Notes under the pieces: model-generated | Told to the model about the DNA's origin: nothing | The model's input: only the letters and a program-made list of their open reading frames with translations | The model's database searches: none | Part shown: positions 61,507 through 64,000 of the stretch, piece by piece | How the letters are laid out: every line of letters starts with the position of its first letter | Position numbering within the stretch: the first letter of the stretch is position 1 | Assembly: GCF_008274805.1 (NCBI RefSeq) | Contig: NZ_CP022579.1 | Location: 1,302,001 to 1,366,000 of the forward strand | Direction: 5' to 3' | DNA: 64,000 nucleotides | DNA from: Oryzomicrobium terrae | GTDB taxonomy: Bacteria; Pseudomonadota; Gammaproteobacteria; Burkholderiales; Rhodocyclaceae | Program-made: the position numbers and the translations under genes

Positions 61507-62856
61507 GTGAGCAACGAGCAGAATTCCGGCATCATCATTCCGGCCGGCGCGGCACCCCGCGTCGGCTTTGTTTCTCTTGGCTGCCCCAAGGCGGGTAGCG
61601 ACGCGGAACAGATCCTTACCAAGCTGCGCGCCGAGGGCTACGAGATTGCCCCGACCTACGACGGCGCCGACCTGGTGATCGTCAACACCTGCGGCTTCAT
61701 CGACGCGGCGGTGGAAGAGTCCCTGGACGCCATCGGCGAGGCCCTGTCCGAAAACGGCAAGGTGATCGTCACCGGCTGTCTCGGCGCCAAGGGCGACATC
61801 GTCCAGACCACCCACCCGTCGGTGCTGGCGGTGACCGGCCCCCACGCTGCCGACGAAGTGATGGGCCACGTGCACACCCACCTGCCCAAGCCCCACGATC
61901 CCTACGTGGATCTGGTTCCTCCGGCCGGTGTGCGCCTGACCCCGGACCACTTCGCCTACCTGAAGATTTCCGAGGGCTGCAACCACAGCTGCACCTTCTG
62001 CATCATCCCATCCCTGCGCGGCCCTCTGGTGTCGCGCCCGATCGGCGACGTGTTGAAGGAAGCCGAGGCCCTGGCCGAATCCGGGGTCAAGGAGCTGCTG
62101 ATCATCTCCCAGGACACCAGCGCCTACGGCGTCGATGTGAAGTACCGCACCGGCTTCTGGGGTGGCCGCCCGGTCAAGACCCGCCTCAAGGAACTGTGCG
62201 AGGCCCTGGGCGAACTGGGCATCTGGGTACGCCTGCACTACGTGTACCCATACCCCAGCGTGGACGATCTGATTCCGCTGATGGCCGAGGGCAAGATCCT
62301 GCCCTACCTGGACATCCCCTTCCAGCATGCCAGCCCGCGCATCCTCAAGGCCATGCGCCGCCCGGCCTCGGCCGAGAACGTGCTGGAGCGCATCGCCAAG
62401 TGGCGTTCGATCTGCCCGGACATCACCATCCGCTCCACCTTCATCACCGGCTTCCCCGGCGAGACCGACGAGGACTTCGAGCAATTGCTCCAGTTCCTGG
62501 AAACCGCCCGCCTCGACCGGGTCGGCTGCTTCCCCTATTCGCCGGTGGAGGGCGCCGAGGCCAACGAGCTGGCCGGCCTGCCGCCCCTGGAAGTGCGCGA
62601 GGAGCGCCGCCAGGTGCTGATGGAAGTCCAGGCCGACATCTCCGCCGAAAAGCTGGCGGCCAAGATCGACCGGGAAATGACCGTGCTGGTGGATGCGGTG
62701 GACGACGACGGCACCCTGGCCCGCTCCGCCGGCGAGGCGCCGGAAATCGACGGCCTGGTGATCCTGGACGGCTTCCACGACGCTGAGCCCGGCGACTTCA
62801 TTCAGGTGCGCATCGTCGACTCCGACGAACACGACCTGTACGCCGAGCCTATTTAA
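61507..62856 (+). CDS. rimO: Ribosomal protein S12 methylthiotransferase RimO
   Basis: A 449-aa radical-SAM enzyme that adds a methylthio group to an Asp of ribosomal protein S12. The N-terminal UPF0004 domain binds an auxiliary cluster through Cys residues in [20 protein letters not shown] and TGCLGAK. The radical-SAM cluster motif is [16 protein letters not shown] (CxxxCxxC). A C-terminal TRAM domain ends the protein. The start is GTG with AGGA seven bases upstream. It is tightly joined to phaR (three-base gap), so the two are co-transcribed. Confidence 0.96.
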   Translation: MSNEQNSGIIIPAGAAPRVGFVSLGCPKAGSDAEQILTKLRAEGYEIAPTYDGADLVIVNTCGFIDAAVEESLDAIGEALSENGKVIVTGCLGAKGDIVQTTHPSVLAVTGPHAADEVMGHVHTHLPKPHDPYVDLVPPAGVRLTPDHFAYLKISEGCNHSCTFCIIPSLRGPLVSRPIGDVLKEAEALAESGVKELLIISQDTSAYGVDVKYRTGFWGGRPVKTRLKELCEALGELGIWVRLHYVYPYPSVDDLIPLMAEGKILPYLDIPFQHASPRILKAMRRPASAENVLERIAKWRSICPDITIRSTFITGFPGETDEDFEQLLQFLETARLDRVGCFPYSPVEGAEANELAGLPPLEVREERRQVLMEVQADISAEKLAAKIDREMTVLVDAVDDDGTLARSAGEAPEIDGLVILDGFHDAEPGDFIQVRIVDSDEHDLYAEPI

Positions 62857-62913
62857 GCGGCCCCCCGCTATGGGAGTGCTCCGGTGCCTACTGCGTACCG
62901 GACATCTCCCCGA

Positions 62914-62967
62914 GGCACTGCCCGGAACTCCGCGCCAGTCGTGGCTTTCCGGGCAGTGCCTTTTTTT
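62914..62967 (+). terminator. Terminator of phaR-rimO, built from repeat copy B
   Basis: Perfect 12-bp stem GGCACTGCCCGG (62914-62925) with CCGGGCAGTGCC (62949-62960), a 23-base loop and seven T. The loop region (62930-62952) is the 23-base sequence shared, inverted, with copy A at 1364-1386. The loop is unusually long for a terminator. Confidence 0.88.
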
Positions 62968-63059
62968 ACGTCCCGATTTTTTCGAGTGCAATCGCCCGCG
63001 GGTAACGTCAGCGGTGCGCTGCCCAGATCCTCTCCCCGCCTTGCGCGAGCTGTGGCACG

Positions 63060-64000
63060 ATGGTCGGCATGAACGCCCCGGTTTTGTCTTCCTCTGCGCC
63101 GCCCCTGGGCGACTCGCCCCGCAGCGCTACCCGGCCGCGCATCGGCGTGGCCCTGGGCTCCGGTTCCGCCCGGGGTTGGTCCCATATCGGCGTGCTGCAT
63201 GCCCTGGACGAGGCCGGTCTGTCGCCCGACGTCATCTGCGGCACCTCCATCGGTGCCTTCGTCGGGGCGGCGGCAGCCTCCGGCGAGCTGGTCAAGCTCG
63301 AGCACTGGGTCCGCTCCCTGACCTGGAAGGGTGTGCTCGGCTTTTTCGATGTGTCCCTTACCGGTGGGCTGCTCAAGGGCGAGAAGATCATCCAGTTCTT
63401 CTCCGAACATTTCATCGACCGGGATATCCATACCTTGCCGGTGGCTTTCGCCTGCGTTGCCACCGACCTCGCCAACGGCCGGGAAATCTGGTTCCGCGAC
63501 GGCAGCGTCGCCGATGCAGTCCGGGCCTCGATGGCCTTGCCGGGCCTGTTCGCCCCCAAGTACCACAACGGCCGCTGGCTGGTGGACGGGGGGCTGGTCA
63601 ACCCGGTGCCGGTCTCCCTGTGTAGGGCTTTGGGCGCCGATATCGTCGTGGCGGTGGATCTGGGGGCGGACCGGGTCGGCCCCCAGTACCGCAACGTGAT
63701 GAGCCAGCTCAGTCCCCGGGTCCCCGGCGGTTCCCTGGGCCAGCGCCTGACCACGGCGGTTCGCCAGTGGATGGGCCGGGGCGAGCGTGAGGAGTCGGAC
63801 AGCCCGGTGCCAGCCTCGTCCCTGCCGCCACCCCAGCCGCCCTTGCTCGACGTGCTGTCGCTGTCGATCAACATCATGCAGTCGCGCATCGCCAGTAGCC
63901 GCCTGGCCGGCGAGCCCGCCGACCTGGTGGTGGTGCCGCGCCTGCACAACCTGGGCTTGATGGACTACCACCGCGGTGCCGAGGCCATCGACACCGGCCG
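63060..64000 (+). CDS. Patatin-like phospholipase (RssA-type), cut by the window edge
   Basis: The frame stays open from ATG 63060 to the window end (313 codons visible). Motifs of a serine-aspartate lipid hydrolase are complete: oxyanion segment GSGSARGWSHIGVLHAL, nucleophile Ser in GTSIGAF and catalytic Asp in WLVDGGLVNPVPVSL. It is closest in pattern to the short cytoplasmic RssA/YlbK-type patatins. A second ATG at 63069 (MNAPVLSSSAP) is equally likely; neither has a strong ribosome site. About residues 230-250 are a Ser/Pro linker. Confidence 0.88.
   Translation, partial: MVGMNAPVLSSSAPPLGDSPRSATRPRIGVALGSGSARGWSHIGVLHALDEAGLSPDVICGTSIGAFVGAAAASGELVKLEHWVRSLTWKGVLGFFDVSLTGGLLKGEKIIQFFSEHFIDRDIHTLPVAFACVATDLANGREIWFRDGSVADAVRASMALPGLFAPKYHNGRWLVDGGLVNPVPVSLCRALGADIVVAVDLGADRVGPQYRNVMSQLSPRVPGGSLGQRLTTAVRQWMGRGEREESDSPVPASSLPPPQPPLLDVLSLSINIMQSRIASSRLAGEPADLVVVPRLHNLGLMDYHRGAEAIDTG

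Noticed and set aside
63001-63949. Long minus-strand frames opposite the patatin gene
   Set aside because: The plus-strand frame contains complete patatin motifs and stays open to the window edge; the minus frames are its shadows.

Overview
This window reads as a contiguous stretch of GC-rich core chromosome from a betaproteobacterium, most likely of the Rhodocyclales (Azospira/Dechlorosoma-like). That placement is an inference from gene content and order: tig-clpP-clpX-lon-hupB-tRNAs-ppiD-fabI, a phaC-phaB-phaR cluster beside rimO, hpnCDE squalene genes, and an intracellular PhaZ with a cysteine nucleophile. I see no insertion sequence, phage, integrase, CRISPR array or rRNA. Coding density is high, and the very long open frames antisense to the real genes come from GC-rich third codon positions.

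Layout. 1-6.5 kb: the N-terminus of an exported protein running off the left edge, a secreted metallo-beta-lactamase-fold hydrolase, a DUF2939 protein, the B12-dependent ribonucleotide reductase nrdJ with two candidate NrdR boxes, and a secreted DUF4124-like protein. 6.5-9.7 kb: hpnC-hpnD-hpnE (minus strand), which make squalene from farnesyl diphosphate. 9.7-19.7 kb: tRNA-Leu, the trigger factor/ClpXP/Lon proteostasis block with a textbook sigma-32 promoter before lon, hupB, tRNA-Val and tRNA-Asp, ppiD and fabI. 19.8-28.2 kb: a YejABEF-like peptide ABC transporter whose binding-protein gene is separated from its permeases by ynfA, an acetyltransferase and an antisense ParA gene. 28.4-33.9 kb: mltD, a sirtuin, a tandemly duplicated Ala-Glu-Asp tRNA cassette, gltX and a second tRNA-Val.

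34-38.4 kb: dnaQ, rnhA and a yafS-type methyltransferase, with gloB divergent, then a stand-alone response regulator and a REC-GGEEF diguanylate cyclase. 38.6-45 kb: a very large DUF748 protein, a small membrane protein, rmuC and a DUF3293 gene. 45.2-53.6 kb: a cupin gene with phaZ, a kinase-HDOD-GAF fusion, a LysR regulator divergent from a DMT exporter and a tautomerase, and a DHA2-type MFS exporter. 53.8-57.8 kb: bamD divergent from rluD with overlapping start codons, then pgeF, a ZIP metal transporter and a small membrane protein. 58-64 kb: phaC, phaB, phaR and rimO, then the start of a patatin-like protein that runs off the right edge.

Several groups work together. PhaB supplies 3-hydroxybutyryl-CoA, PhaC polymerises it, PhaR regulates and PhaZ (13 kb away) mobilises the polymer; no phaA thiolase is in view. 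HpnCDE end at squalene; no squalene-hopene cyclase is in view. The most useful non-coding signals are the paired NrdR boxes at nrdJ, the sigma-32 promoter of lon, a 16-bp perfect hairpin just before clpP, the duplicated tRNA cassette with a hairpin in each Glu-Asp spacer, and a small repeat family, one copy of which forms the terminator after rimO. I did not find a convincing new multi-gene system; the window is mainly ordinary core genome.
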